The position numbers and the translations under genes are program-made. A stretch of 64,000 nucleotides of DNA, taken from positions 62,001-126,000 of the forward strand of contig CAWGBF010000013.1 in NCBI GenBank assembly GCA_963820775.1, in the 5' to 3' direction. The stretch comes from Roseiarcus sp963820775. Its GTDB lineage: Bacteria > Pseudomonadota > Alphaproteobacteria > Rhizobiales > Beijerinckiaceae. Positions within the stretch are counted from its first letter, which is position 1, and the number at the start of each line of letters is the position of its first letter. The notes under the pieces were generated by a model. The model searched no databases and was not told where the DNA came from. It was given only the letters and a program-made list of their open reading frames with translations. Below, piece after piece: positions 19,187 to 28,029 of this stretch.

Positions 19187-19483
19187 ATGGGCAAGCCGCA
19201 GCGACGGTTCGGGAAGGAATTTGCGGCCGAAGCCGTTCGTTTGGTTGAGGTGAGTGGTCGGACGCAAACGGAGATCGCCAGGGACCTCGGCGTCGGCCTT
19301 TCGACGCTGCGGCGCTGGCTCGACAAGCGCCGTGAGCACGAGATCGAGGCGCCGCTGCCCGAACGGCAAGAGGACCTGGCGGCTGAGCTGAAGCGGTTGC
19401 GGCGCGAGAATGAGATCTTGCGGCAGGAACGCGAGATCCTGAAGAGGGCCGCGACTTTTTTCGCCAAGGAGGGAAGTCGATGA
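19187..19483 (+). CDS. IS3-family transposase OrfA
   Basis: The 98-residue protein has the IS3 OrfA layout: an N-terminal helix-turn-helix (GRTQTEIARDLGVGLSTLRR) for binding the element ends and a leucine-zipper-like helix (ELKRLRRENEILRQEREILK). A GAGG-type ribosome binding site precedes it. Its stop overlaps the orfB start in ATGA, so a fused transposase would arise by minus-one frameshifting. The gene itself is complete, although its partner is not. Confidence 0.9.
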   Translation: MGKPQRRFGKEFAAEAVRLVEVSGRTQTEIARDLGVGLSTLRRWLDKRREHEIEAPLPERQEDLAAELKRLRRENEILRQEREILKRAATFFAKEGSR

Positions 19484-19900
19484 GGTTCCGTCTCATCGAT
19501 GCGGCGAAGAAGGAATTCCCCGTCCAGCGTCTCTGCAAGGTTCTTGGCGTCAGCCAGAGCGGCTACTTTGCCTGGAAGGATCGACCGCACTGCCGTCGAC
19601 AGAATGAGGACATGGTGCTGCTGACCCATATTCGCTCGGCCTTTGCACTGTCGAACGCAACCTACGGCAGCCCGCGCATGACGCTCGAGCTTCGCGATGA
19701 CGGGATCACCATCGGTCGTCATCGGGTCGCCCGGCTGATGCGAGAGAATGCCCTCAAGGCACGGCAGAGGCGGCGCTTCAAACGAACGACCGACAGCCTG
19801 CACGCCTTTCCGGTCGCGCCAAACCTCTTAAATCAAGACTTCAAGGCAACGGGGCCGAACCAGAAATGGGGCGCCGACATCTCCTATGTCTGGACACCGG
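19480..19900 (+). pseudogene. IS3-family transposase OrfB, truncated
   Basis: The frame opens as typical IS3 OrfB (KEFPVQRLCKVLGVSQSGYF, then YGSPRMTLELRD and ALKARQRRRFKRTT). It reaches the first catalytic aspartate region (NQKWGADISYVWT) at about 19885 and then loses all resemblance. The frame happens to stay open to 20121, but those residues are unrelated. The second Asp and the Glu of the DDE triad are absent, so it cannot transpose. Confidence 0.85.
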
Positions 19901-20426
19901 CAACCTGGAAAAGACTCTGCGCTGCCCAGACCGACGAAGCGAGACTGGTCGATTGCATGCTGGGGCAGTACGCCGGGAACAGCTGCAGAGGGGGTGAACG
20001 ACGCACTTCAGAAGAACGGGTGAAAGCAATTAAGGCGGTTTTTGCCGGATCGACGTCCAGCCGCAATATACACCCCACCGCAGCCGACGTCGTCTCCTGT
20101 ACCGACGCTTGGGGTCGGTAAGGTGCGTACATCGAAGCCTCAAGCCATCCCGATCCAGTAAGGCTTCTAATTAGCCGACCACGTCCGCCGCCGTGCATTC
20201 CTGCCCGTCCGCCCGGATCCAACATCTCCGATAGTGTCCATGCTGCTTGTCACCCTGAAAAACGGACGATGTGCGTAGGTCCAGGGTCGCGGAGCAGGAC
20301 TTTCATGAAGTCCAAGGAAGGGATTGCGCCATCCCTCGGGGTCAGCCCTAGTCTATTCTAGTTTGGCACGATAGCTGCCAGCTTATACAGTCCCAGCCTC
20401 TCCAACCTGGGGCTCCTGTGTGCGCG
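19901..20426. other. No recognisable gene
   Basis: The sequence beyond the IS3 break has no domain that I can identify on either strand. It is mixed in composition and probably reflects deletions or older insertions between the IS fragment and the low-GC gene at 20427. Confidence 0.35.
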
Positions 20427-21821
20427 ATGCCAGTGTCAAAGGACTCCGAGCACCCTCTTGGATCAAGGGTAGGGCCTTGGGCTTTTAACGTCATTCTGCT
20501 CGTCACGGCGGCCTTGGTTGCTTTCGGCTTGTCTGAGGACAAGATGCAGAGCGTTCGGGATGCAAACATAGAGATAAAGCTTTTGCTTCGTGGTCCGCTA
20601 AAGGACTTTCAGGACACGTGTAGTGCGACAGTCGCGCATCTTGCACCGAATTTTGACACGGTTCTTAGAGAACTTTTTCTAGATCGCACTAAAGAACTCG
20701 GAAGTAAAATAAGGCTCTCAGGCGACTTCGGATACACAGGAAGCTTTGAGTGCCCTTTTCCCGCGGCCACGCAAACAGTAAAACAAGCTGTCGAGATGGT
20801 TTTAGCTCAACATGCTCCGAACGCAATATACGTAAACGCTAAATTTATAGATGCCATAGTAACAGAGCTTAATCAACTAGGCGAACAGAAACACAAACCA
20901 CTCGCGGAAACATCGCTTGATAAACCTGGCGTTTATTCTGGTATTCAACAAATAGCCTCACAACTCGCCTCGAAACCAGATTTAATAGTTCAGCACATTG
21001 GAGTTTACGTATACCAATCTGAAGCTAAGAAAAGACCGGAGCCCTTAATCAATTGTGCGTTCCACACTCATATATTCAAACCAATTGTCCCCGATACTCT
21101 AAATGATCTAAGAATATTAGTTCAAATCAATGGAGGTTCATATTGTCTCGATTTGCAAGCGGGAGATGAAAAATACCTTCAATCGGCCGTTGGCATTGAT
21201 GCAAATTTTCTAAGAGGCTATTTTTCAAACCGAGTCCGCTTAAAAACGGGTTATTCAAGACAGGAAGCTGCAGATACTGAGCCACGAAATTGGCGAGATT
21301 GGCAAACAATTACGGACCCAATGAACGATCCGGTCTTAGGCGACTATGGGAATGCGTTAAACGAGCCCGGTGGATTCGACTTTCCGGCGTTGACGGCCCG
21401 CATGTATGACATTGGCGATCTTACAGTAGAGAATGCGGGCAGAAAGTTGAATGCTGAATACGATGAATTCGATACTTCTTGGGAAATCTTCGGCGTCAAG
21501 CTTCCGGGCCGATTGTTCATTGGAGCGTCGATAGCCACTCTCACTGTATCTTATTGCGTAGTCATTTGGGCGACACGCCAGGCGGGCAAGTTAGCGTTGT
21601 CAGACGTAATACAAGATCTGCCTACCAGGTCTTTGAAGGCAGCTGTATTTGCCATCGTGGCAGTAGCGCCCGCTGTGGGATTGCTCTTCGCCGCCACACG
21701 CATGCGGTATGCTACAAGTCTTTTGTTTCACCCAATCCAAGTTGTTGCAATCACGTGGTTTGTGCTCTCGTCGATCGGAGTAATTAAATGGATATTTCCT
21801 GCTGTGTCTCGTCCTACTTGA
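20427..21821 (+). CDS. Unknown membrane protein of low GC content
   Basis: The 464-residue protein has no recognised family. One hydrophobic helix lies near the N-terminus (FNVILLVTAALVAFGL, residues about 18-35). A soluble region of about 320 residues with few cysteines follows. Three hydrophobic segments then end the protein (LFIGASIATLTVSYCVVIWA, AVFAIVAVAPAVGLLFAA, VVAITWFVLSSIGVIKWIF). The soluble part is thus probably periplasmic, with a short C-terminal membrane bundle. GC content is clearly below the flanks, indicating transfer. A GTG start at 20418 is also possible. Confidence 0.65.
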   Translation: MPVSKDSEHPLGSRVGPWAFNVILLVTAALVAFGLSEDKMQSVRDANIEIKLLLRGPLKDFQDTCSATVAHLAPNFDTVLRELFLDRTKELGSKIRLSGDFGYTGSFECPFPAATQTVKQAVEMVLAQHAPNAIYVNAKFIDAIVTELNQLGEQKHKPLAETSLDKPGVYSGIQQIASQLASKPDLIVQHIGVYVYQSEAKKRPEPLINCAFHTHIFKPIVPDTLNDLRILVQINGGSYCLDLQAGDEKYLQSAVGIDANFLRGYFSNRVRLKTGYSRQEAADTEPRNWRDWQTITDPMNDPVLGDYGNALNEPGGFDFPALTARMYDIGDLTVENAGRKLNAEYDEFDTSWEIFGVKLPGRLFIGASIATLTVSYCVVIWATRQAGKLALSDVIQDLPTRSLKAAVFAIVAVAPAVGLLFAATRMRYATSLLFHPIQVVAITWFVLSSIGVIKWIFPAVSRPT

Positions 21822-22169
21822 CCAGCCCAAGGCAATGATCGATCCAGCACTAATGCGTGGCACACTTCCGACCGCCCGCTCCGATGCGCTTTTGGCACTA
21901 CGCTGCGATTACAAGGACATTTAGAGTACCGAGCTCCATCTGTCCGGCCCGTCGGGCGAGATTCGAATTTACGGCATGGACGTCCGCTTTTCGGCAGAAG
22001 CCGCTGTCGCGAGATGGACCGCTGAATGGTGGGAATGGACCGAAAACCGATCTGCTGATCGCACCCGCTATGATTCGGTCAACGACGGCTTCTTTATTCA
22101 CACACTCATTCGGCACGCGGGTGCAGCCGAACGCATCACACCCTCCGAATAAAGGTAGCGTCCACGGAC
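21822..22169. other. Remnant DNA with a 58-codon frame
   Basis: A short frame at 21976-22152 (MDVRFSAEAAVARWTAEWWE, ending ERITPSE) looks protein-like but matches nothing I know. It may be a gene remnant joined to the hsdM tail that follows. Confidence 0.3.
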
Positions 22170-22382
22170 GTGGTGGCATTCTTCCGACGCGAGGTCCTGG
22201 CCTATACGCCCGATGCGTGGATCAAAGAGGATGCCACGAAGATCGGCTACGAGATCAGCTTCACCCGTCATTTCTATAAGCCACCGCCTATGCTGACGCT
22301 TGAAGAGATCGGTGCCGACATCCTCGCTTTAGAACAAGAGACCGAAGGGCTGCTGGGCGATTTGCTGACGGTCACAGCATGA
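22170..22382 (+). pseudogene. hsdM: Type I restriction-modification HsdM, C-terminal remnant
   Basis: The 70 residues resemble the extreme C-terminus of type I DNA methyltransferase subunits (FFRREVLAYTPDAWIKEDAT, KIGYEISFTRHFYKPPP, LEEIGADILALEQETEGLL). The methyltransferase catalytic domain is absent, so this is a 3' fragment. Its stop overlaps the hsdS start (ATGA), which preserves the original operon junction. Confidence 0.75.
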
Positions 22383-23245
22383 TCGCGGGGCTCAAACGAT
22401 ACCCGAGTTACCATCGCTCCGGCGCAGATGCCCGCGCATTGGTCGCAAGAGCGAGCGAAGCGGCTTTTCACCAAACTTGAACGTCCTGTTGAGGAGGGGG
22501 CCGGGGTCGTAACATGTTTTCGAGATGGTGTTGTGACCCTTCGGGCGAATCGCCGATTACGTGGATTCACAGAGGCAATTTACGAGTTCGGATATCAGGG
22601 CGTAAGAAAAGGAGACTTAGTAATCCACGCTATGGATGCGTTCGCTGGCGCGGTGGGCGTATCGGATAGCGATGGAAAAGCGACGCCAGTCTACGCCGTG
22701 TGTCAGCCAAAGCCGAACGTGAATGCACACTATTACGCATTTCTCATTCGCGAAATGGCGCGATCACAATGGGTTTTGGCACTTTCCCGCGGAATCCGTG
22801 AGCGCTACCGACTTCCGTTACGACACCTTTGGAGTTCAATGTCTGCCCCTGCCCCCACTCGATGAGCAAGCGGCGATCGTGCGATTTCTGGACTGGGCAA
22901 ACGGGCGGCTGGACCGAGCCATTCGGGCGAAGCGGAAGGTAATTTCTCTGCTCAAATGAGCAGAAGCAAGCCATCATCCATCGTGCTGTCACGAGGGGGA
23001 TCAACCCTGATGTTCCTCTTAAATCGTCAGGCATTCCGTGGATTGGAGACATTCCGACGCATTGGGAGGTTCGCAGAGCCAAGCAGGTCTGCGCTGCAAT
23101 CATCGATTGTAAGAACCGCACCCCCGATGCAGTTCCCGATGGGAAGTTCATAGTCGTTAGGACGACCAACGTCCGGAACGGTCGGTTCAACATTGTGGGC
23201 TCTTACTGTACCGACCGCCGCAACTATGAGAATTATTGCAATTGA
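22379..23245 (+). pseudogene. hsdS: Type I restriction specificity subunit HsdS, frameshifted and truncated
   Basis: The specificity subunit recognises the DNA target of a type I system. The start MIAGLKRYPSYHRSG and the first target-recognition domain (KRLFTKLERPVEEGAGVV, GVRKGDLVIHAMDAFAGAVG) are clear. The central conserved helix (LPPLDEQAAIVRFLDWANGR) and the start of the second half (GIPWIGDIPTHWEVRRAKQ) follow. Three single-base insertions split it, near 22430, 22790 and 22955. It ends abruptly after YENYCN, missing most of the second recognition domain. No hsdR is present. Confidence 0.8.
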
Positions 23246-23282
23246 ACCTAAACATCGCGCCATATGGCGGAGCCGAGGCGCT

Positions 23283-24437
23283 TCACAGAGTCGTCGCAAG
23301 GATATGTGAGAGCCATCCATCGTAACGAGAGATTGCCTCGCGCATCTCGTCCATGAAATCGTGACGCTGGTAGACACCAACGATTCCGCCCATGCTCCCG
23401 CTGACGTGATTGAGCAACTTTTCAGTGACTTCGAGACGCACGCCGAGCCGAGCCATACTCGTCGCGAACGTGCGCCGCAAATCATGGTGCGTGAAATTCT
23501 CAACTCCGCACCGGTCGAGAGATTCCTTGCTAGCGCCGAAGCCGTTGAAGGGTCGAGTTGCGTGGCCTCTTGCGGGAAAAAGAAGCAATGAGTGGCGTGG
23601 TGTCTCGTCAATGATGCGGCGGGCCATCACCCCGAGAGGGATTTTTGAAACACGTGCGTTCTTCGTGATTTCGCCGGGGAAGGTCACCATTCCTCCTTCT
23701 ATCCATTCCCAGCGCAAACCAGCGATTTCCCCCAGCCGCTGCCCCGTGAGGATCAGAAGCAGAACGATCGTTCCATACGGATAGCCGATCTCCCGCGCCC
23801 TCTTCCAGACCTTGCACAGCTCATCGTCGGCCAGGACGCGGTTGCGCGGCTTCTGAGCGGGTTTCTTGATGCCTATGCAAGGTGACGCTTTGAGATACCG
23901 TGGAATGCACCAATTGAAGAAAGTGCGAATGTCTTTGAGGGCATGCGCTCGCTGACTCCGGGCTTCAATGCCGTCCAATGCGGTGAGCACGTCTTGGTGG
24001 GTGATCTGATCAAGTGACTTCGTCCATTGGAAGTGCCGCTTCAAGTTCCTCGAAAGCTGGTAGGCGGATCGAGGACGAAGATCGGCAACGTGTATCGCGT
24101 GGAACGCTGCAAGGGCCTCCGCGTACGAGGGCATAATGGCTGTTTCTTCAGAAGGTGAAGCTGACTTAGAGAGCTCCGCCATCGCCCGCTTGCGTGCATC
24201 CGCGAGGGACATCGCAGGGTAGTGGCCTAGAGAGATCTTGGTCCGGTTCTTTCCCTTAATGATGATCCACGTTCTCCGTCTCTTCCCAACGCGGATTCCG
24301 AAGCACGGCAACCGGGCGTCGAGGTGCAACCCTTCGGGCAAAGTCCTGACGGTGATGTCGGTGAGTCCTGGCACGGAATTGGCACGCAATTCGATTGCGC
24401 TGTGATGAGACGCGCTGCCACGATGTGCGACAAACAC
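23283..24437 (-). CDS. Tyrosine recombinase, probable integrase of the island
   Basis: The 384-residue protein has an N-terminal DUF4102-like arm-binding domain (FGIRVGKRRRTWIIIKGK, then KISLGHYPAMSLADARKR), a core-binding domain and a catalytic domain. The catalytic residues are visible: Arg in LTGQRLGEIAGLRW, H-x-x-R in THHDLRRTFATSM, His or equivalent in KLLNHVSG, and Tyr in VGVYQRHDF. It is intact, sits next to the right attachment repeat and is oriented away from it, as in many tRNA-integrating elements. It most likely catalysed insertion into tRNA-Gly. Confidence 0.93.
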   Translation of the reverse strand: MFVAHRGSASHHSAIELRANSVPGLTDITVRTLPEGLHLDARLPCFGIRVGKRRRTWIIIKGKNRTKISLGHYPAMSLADARKRAMAELSKSASPSEETAIMPSYAEALAAFHAIHVADLRPRSAYQLSRNLKRHFQWTKSLDQITHQDVLTALDGIEARSQRAHALKDIRTFFNWCIPRYLKASPCIGIKKPAQKPRNRVLADDELCKVWKRAREIGYPYGTIVLLLILTGQRLGEIAGLRWEWIEGGMVTFPGEITKNARVSKIPLGVMARRIIDETPRHSLLLFPARGHATRPFNGFGASKESLDRCGVENFTHHDLRRTFATSMARLGVRLEVTEKLLNHVSGSMGGIVGVYQRHDFMDEMREAISRYDGWLSHILATTL

Positions 24438-24501
24438 GCAGGTAAAATCAAGCGATTTCTAGGATCGTGAGGCGCAGTGAAGCGGGGCGAAATAGCAACT
24501 C

Positions 24502-24544
24502 TTCAGCTTGGAAGGCTGCTGCTCTACCATTGAGCTACACCCGC
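24502..24544. repeat. Right attachment-site repeat (43 bp, tRNA-Gly 5' half only)
   Basis: This copy matches 8798-8840 exactly and lacks the T arm and the 3' acceptor strand, so it is not a functional tRNA. It marks the right junction of the island with the chromosome, about 220 bp upstream of ilvD. It is probably the original 5' half of the chromosomal tRNA gene, left behind on integration. Confidence 0.92.
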
Positions 24545-24764
24545 GCCGCGTTCGCCCCTTTCGGGGCCGCCACGAAGGCGCCGTTTCTCGCAATCCGGCG
24601 GAGCGAAGTCAATTCGCGGGCCGCACCCCCAGCCCTTCCAAAAGGAAGTACGGAAGCGCGCCCTTGCTGTCGGGCGGATTAAAATGCGAATATGACGGTC
24701 AATTGGCGCAGGCGCGCCAGCCCCTCGCCACTCCCCCGGCGTCCTTTTACCCTATAGGCGAAAC

Positions 24765-26606
24765 ATGCCTCCCTATCGCTCCCGCACTTCGACCCATGGC
24801 CGCAACATGGCCGGCGCCCGCGGCCTTTGGCGCGCGACCGGCATGAAGGACGGCGATTTCGGCAAGCCGATCATCGCCATCGCCAATTCCTTCACCCAGT
24901 TCGTGCCCGGCCATGTGCACTTGAAGGACCTTGGCCAGCTGGTGGCGCGGGAGGTCGAGGCGGCGGGGGGCGTCGCCAAGGAATTCGACACCATCGCCGT
25001 GGACGACGGCATCGCCATGGGCCACGACGGCATGCTCTATTCGCTGCCTTCGCGCGAGCTCATCGCCGACAGCGTCGAATACATGGCCAACGCCCATTGC
25101 GCCGACGCGCTAGTGTGCATCTCGAACTGCGACAAGATCACCCCCGGCATGCTGATGGCGGCGATGCGCCTCAACATCCCCGCGGTGTTCGTCTCCGGCG
25201 GGCCGATGGAGGCGGGCAAGGTCAAGCTCTCGACCGGCGCGCGCAGCGTCGACCTTGTCGACGCGATGGTGGCTGCGGCGGACGACAAAGTTTCTGACGC
25301 CGACGTCGCGGTGCTTGAGCGATCGGCCTGCCCGACCTGCGGCTCGTGCTCGGGCATGTTCACCGCCAATTCGATGAATTGCCTCACCGAGGCGTTGGGT
25401 CTGTCTCTACCCGGCAACGGGACGGTGGTGGCGACTCACGCCGATCGCCGGCGCCTGTTCGTCGAGGCCGGCCATCTTGTCGTCGATCTTGCGCGGCGCT
25501 GGTACGAAGAGGGTGACGAAGGCGCGCTGCCGCGCGGCATCGCCACATTCAAGGCGTTCGAGAACGCAATGTCGCTCGACATCGCCATGGGCGGCTCGAC
25601 CAACACCGTCCTGCACCTGCTCGCCGCCGCGCACGAGGGCGAGATCGACTTCACCATGGCCGACATCGACCGGCTGTCGCGACGGGTGCCCTGCCTGTGC
25701 AAGGTCGCCCCTTCCGTGGCGAACGTGCATGTCGAGGACGTCCATCGAGCCGGCGGGGTGATGGGCATTCTGGGCGAGCTCGACCGCGCCGGCCTGCTCA
25801 ATCGCGACGTCCGGATGGTGCACGCCGAGTCGCTCGAGCACGCGCTGTCGCGCAACGACATCAGGCGCGCGAGCGGCAAGGCGACGCGCGAGTTCTTCCT
25901 TGCCGGGCCGGGCGGCGTGCCGACCCAGGTCGCGTTCAGCCAGTCCGCGCGCTATCCGTCGCTCGACGAGGATCGCGCCAAGGGCGTCGTCCGCGATTCC
26001 GAGCACGCCTTCTCCAAGGACGGCGGCCTCGCGGTGCTCTATGGCAACATCGCGCTCGACGGCTCGATCGTGAAGACGGCGGGGGTCGACGCCGGCAGCC
26101 TCAAATTCAAAGGCCCAGCGCGCATCTTCGAGAGCCAGGACGATGCTGTGCAAGGCATCTTGGGCGGCAAGGTGGCCGCTGGCGACGTGGTCGTCATCCG
26201 CTACGAGGGGCCGCGCGGCGGCCCTGGCATGCAGGAGATGCTCTATCCGACCAGCTATCTCAAATCGCGCGGGCTCGGCAAGGCGTGCGCCCTGGTGACC
26301 GACGGGCGCTTCTCCGGCGGCACCTCGGGCCTCTCGATCGGCCACGTGTCGCCGGAAGCGGCCGAGGGCGGCGCGATTGGCCTGATTGAAGAAGGCGACG
26401 TGATCGAGATCGATATCCCCGGCCGCTCGATGAACGTCCTTATCGACGAGGTGACGCTGAGCCACCGCCGGGCGGAGATGGAGCGCAAGGACGCAAGCGC
26501 GTGGAAGCCCTCGAAGCCCCGCAAACGGGCGGTGTCGACGGCTTTGCGCGCCTACGCCGCGTTCGCGACCAGCGCCGCGCGCGGCGCGGTGCGGGAAGTG
26601 CCGTAA
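24765..26606 (+). CDS. ilvD: Dihydroxy-acid dehydratase
   Basis: IlvD converts 2,3-dihydroxy acids to 2-keto acids in valine, isoleucine and pantothenate synthesis, in the cytoplasm, using an iron-sulfur cluster and Mg. The 613-residue length is normal for the long form. Family motifs include FTQFVPGHVHLKDLGQ, ALVCISNCDKITPGMLMAAM, and ACPTCGSCSGMFTANSMNCL with cluster cysteines, then GRFSGGTSGLSIGHVSPEAA near the C-terminus. It is the first chromosomal gene to the right of the island. No leader peptide or attenuator was seen in the 220 bp upstream. Confidence 0.97.
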   Translation: MPPYRSRTSTHGRNMAGARGLWRATGMKDGDFGKPIIAIANSFTQFVPGHVHLKDLGQLVAREVEAAGGVAKEFDTIAVDDGIAMGHDGMLYSLPSRELIADSVEYMANAHCADALVCISNCDKITPGMLMAAMRLNIPAVFVSGGPMEAGKVKLSTGARSVDLVDAMVAAADDKVSDADVAVLERSACPTCGSCSGMFTANSMNCLTEALGLSLPGNGTVVATHADRRRLFVEAGHLVVDLARRWYEEGDEGALPRGIATFKAFENAMSLDIAMGGSTNTVLHLLAAAHEGEIDFTMADIDRLSRRVPCLCKVAPSVANVHVEDVHRAGGVMGILGELDRAGLLNRDVRMVHAESLEHALSRNDIRRASGKATREFFLAGPGGVPTQVAFSQSARYPSLDEDRAKGVVRDSEHAFSKDGGLAVLYGNIALDGSIVKTAGVDAGSLKFKGPARIFESQDDAVQGILGGKVAAGDVVVIRYEGPRGGPGMQEMLYPTSYLKSRGLGKACALVTDGRFSGGTSGLSIGHVSPEAAEGGAIGLIEEGDVIEIDIPGRSMNVLIDEVTLSHRRAEMERKDASAWKPSKPRKRAVSTALRAYAAFATSAARGAVREVP

Positions 26607-26679
26607 AGCGGCCCTCGCCGAGGCCTTCCGCTTTTACTGCGACGCAAATTGAATCACCGCCTTAGGGGAGGAGAAGACC

Positions 26680-27886
26680 ATGGCTGACAACACCGCTATT
26701 CGTCCGTTTCATTTCGAGGCCCCGCAAGCCGACCTCGTCGACTTGCGCAATCGCATCAAGGCGACCAAGTGGCCGGAGCGCGAACAGGTCGCGGATGCAT
26801 CGCAAGGCGTCCAGCTCGCAACCATGCAAAAGCTCGCGCAGTATTGGGTGAACTCGCACGATTGGCGCAAGTGCGAGGCAAAGATCAACGCCCTGCCGAA
26901 CTTCATCACCGAGATCGACGGCCTCGACATTCATTTCATTCACGTTCGTTCAAAGCATGACAATGCGCTGCCGATGATCGTCACCCACGGCTGGCCCGGC
27001 TCGATCATCGAGCAGATGAAGATCATCGATCCGCTGACGAATCCGACGGCGCATGGCGGGACCGCAGCCGATGCTTTCCATCTCGTGATTCCGTCTCTGC
27101 CGGGCTACGGCTTCTCGGGCAAACCTACGGCGCCGGGATGGAACCCCGTTAGCATTGCGAAAGCGTGGGCGACGCTCATGCAACGCCTCGGCTACACAAA
27201 ATACGTCGCGCAGGGTGGCGATTGGGGCAATGCCATTTCGGAGGTGATGGCTTTGCAGCAGCCGCCGGGATTGCTCGGCATTCACACCAACATGGCGGCG
27301 ACGGTTCCGCCCGATGTTTCGAAGGCGCTTTCCGCAGGCGGCCCGCCACCCGCAGGCCTTTCGCCGGAGGAAAAGCACGCGTGGGATCAGCTCGATGATT
27401 TCTACAAGAACGGCCTCGGCTACGCCAACGAGATGGCGCTTCGTCCGCAGACGCTCTACGGACTCGTCGATTCGCCGGTTGGTCTTGCGGGCTGGATACT
27501 CGATCACGACATTCGCAGCTACCAGATGATCGTCCGCGTTTTCGACGGCAAGCCTGAAGGGCTGAGCCGCGACGACGTTCTCGACAACATCACGCTCTAT
27601 TGGTTGACGAACACCGCGATCTCTTCGGCGCGTCTCTACTGGGACACGCGCGCATAATTTGCCGGCAGGCGGCTTCTTCGACGCGAGAGGCGTCAAGCTT
27701 CCGGTCGGCGTGAGCGCGTTTGCGGAAGAAATTTATCAAGCGCCGAAGAGCTGGTCAGAGAAGGCGTATGTGAACCTCATCCACTACAACAAGCTCCCCA
27801 AGGGCACCCACTTCGCCGCTTGGGAACAGCCGGCGATCTTCGTCTCCGAAATGCGCGCAACCTTCAAATCATTGCGGACCGCGTAG
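26680..27886 (+). CDS. Epoxide hydrolase (EHN domain family), one frameshift
   Basis: This alpha/beta-hydrolase has the N-terminal EHN domain of microsomal-type epoxide hydrolases (IRPFHFEAPQADLVDLRNRI). The oxyanion motif HGWPGS, the nucleophile Asp in QGGDWGNAIS and the C-terminal catalytic His in KGTHFAAWEQP are present. An extra base in the CGCGCGC run near 27650 splits off the last 80 residues, which resume as AGGFFDARGVKLPVGVSAF. The joined protein is about 401 residues. It probably hydrates epoxides, but the substrate is unknown. A GGGGAGG ribosome binding site precedes it. Confidence 0.88.
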
Positions 27887-28029
27887 TCTGAGGGCGGAGC
27901 GCCGCTTGCGCAACGCGCGCCATTCTCGGACGAGCAGTGCGCATCGGGCGCGGGGTGGTCGGGGATGGCGTTCACGTAGGTGGAGTCGCCGCTGATCTGG
28001 CGCCCCGCCGCGAGAGGGAACAGGTCTTC

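Larger units (their letters stand above)
19120..19900 (+). mobile_element. Truncated IS3-family insertion sequence
   Basis: A two-frame IS3-type transposase starts at 19187. The left end is probably near 19120 (GGCCAGGGGGTACCGTGGAC), by position relative to orfA; no right end is found. Homology stops within the start of the catalytic domain near 19890, so the copy is inactive. Confidence 0.7.
8841..24501. mobile_element. Integrated genomic island in tRNA-Gly
   Basis: The segment is bounded by two exact 43-bp copies of the tRNA-Gly 5' half (8798-8840 and 24502-24544) in the same orientation. A tyrosine recombinase lies just inside the right end (23283-24437). Contents are typical of accessory DNA: AlpA-like and HTH regulators, a second integrase, a serine recombinase, an IS3 fragment, restriction-modification remnants, and stretches of clearly lower GC at about 9390-10090 and 20560-21800. 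No conjugation or phage structural genes are seen, so it is probably a non-autonomous or decayed integrative element. Confidence 0.88.

Noticed and set aside
8841..24501. Prophage
   Set aside because: No capsid, portal, terminase large subunit, tail or lysis genes were seen, only integrases and small regulators.
24502..24544. A second tRNA-Gly gene
   Set aside because: Only the 5' half is present. The T arm, 3' acceptor strand and CCA are missing, so it is an attachment-site remnant.
25407..26465. 352-codon reverse frame over ilvD
   Set aside because: It is antisense to an intact ilvD and lacks any protein-family signal.
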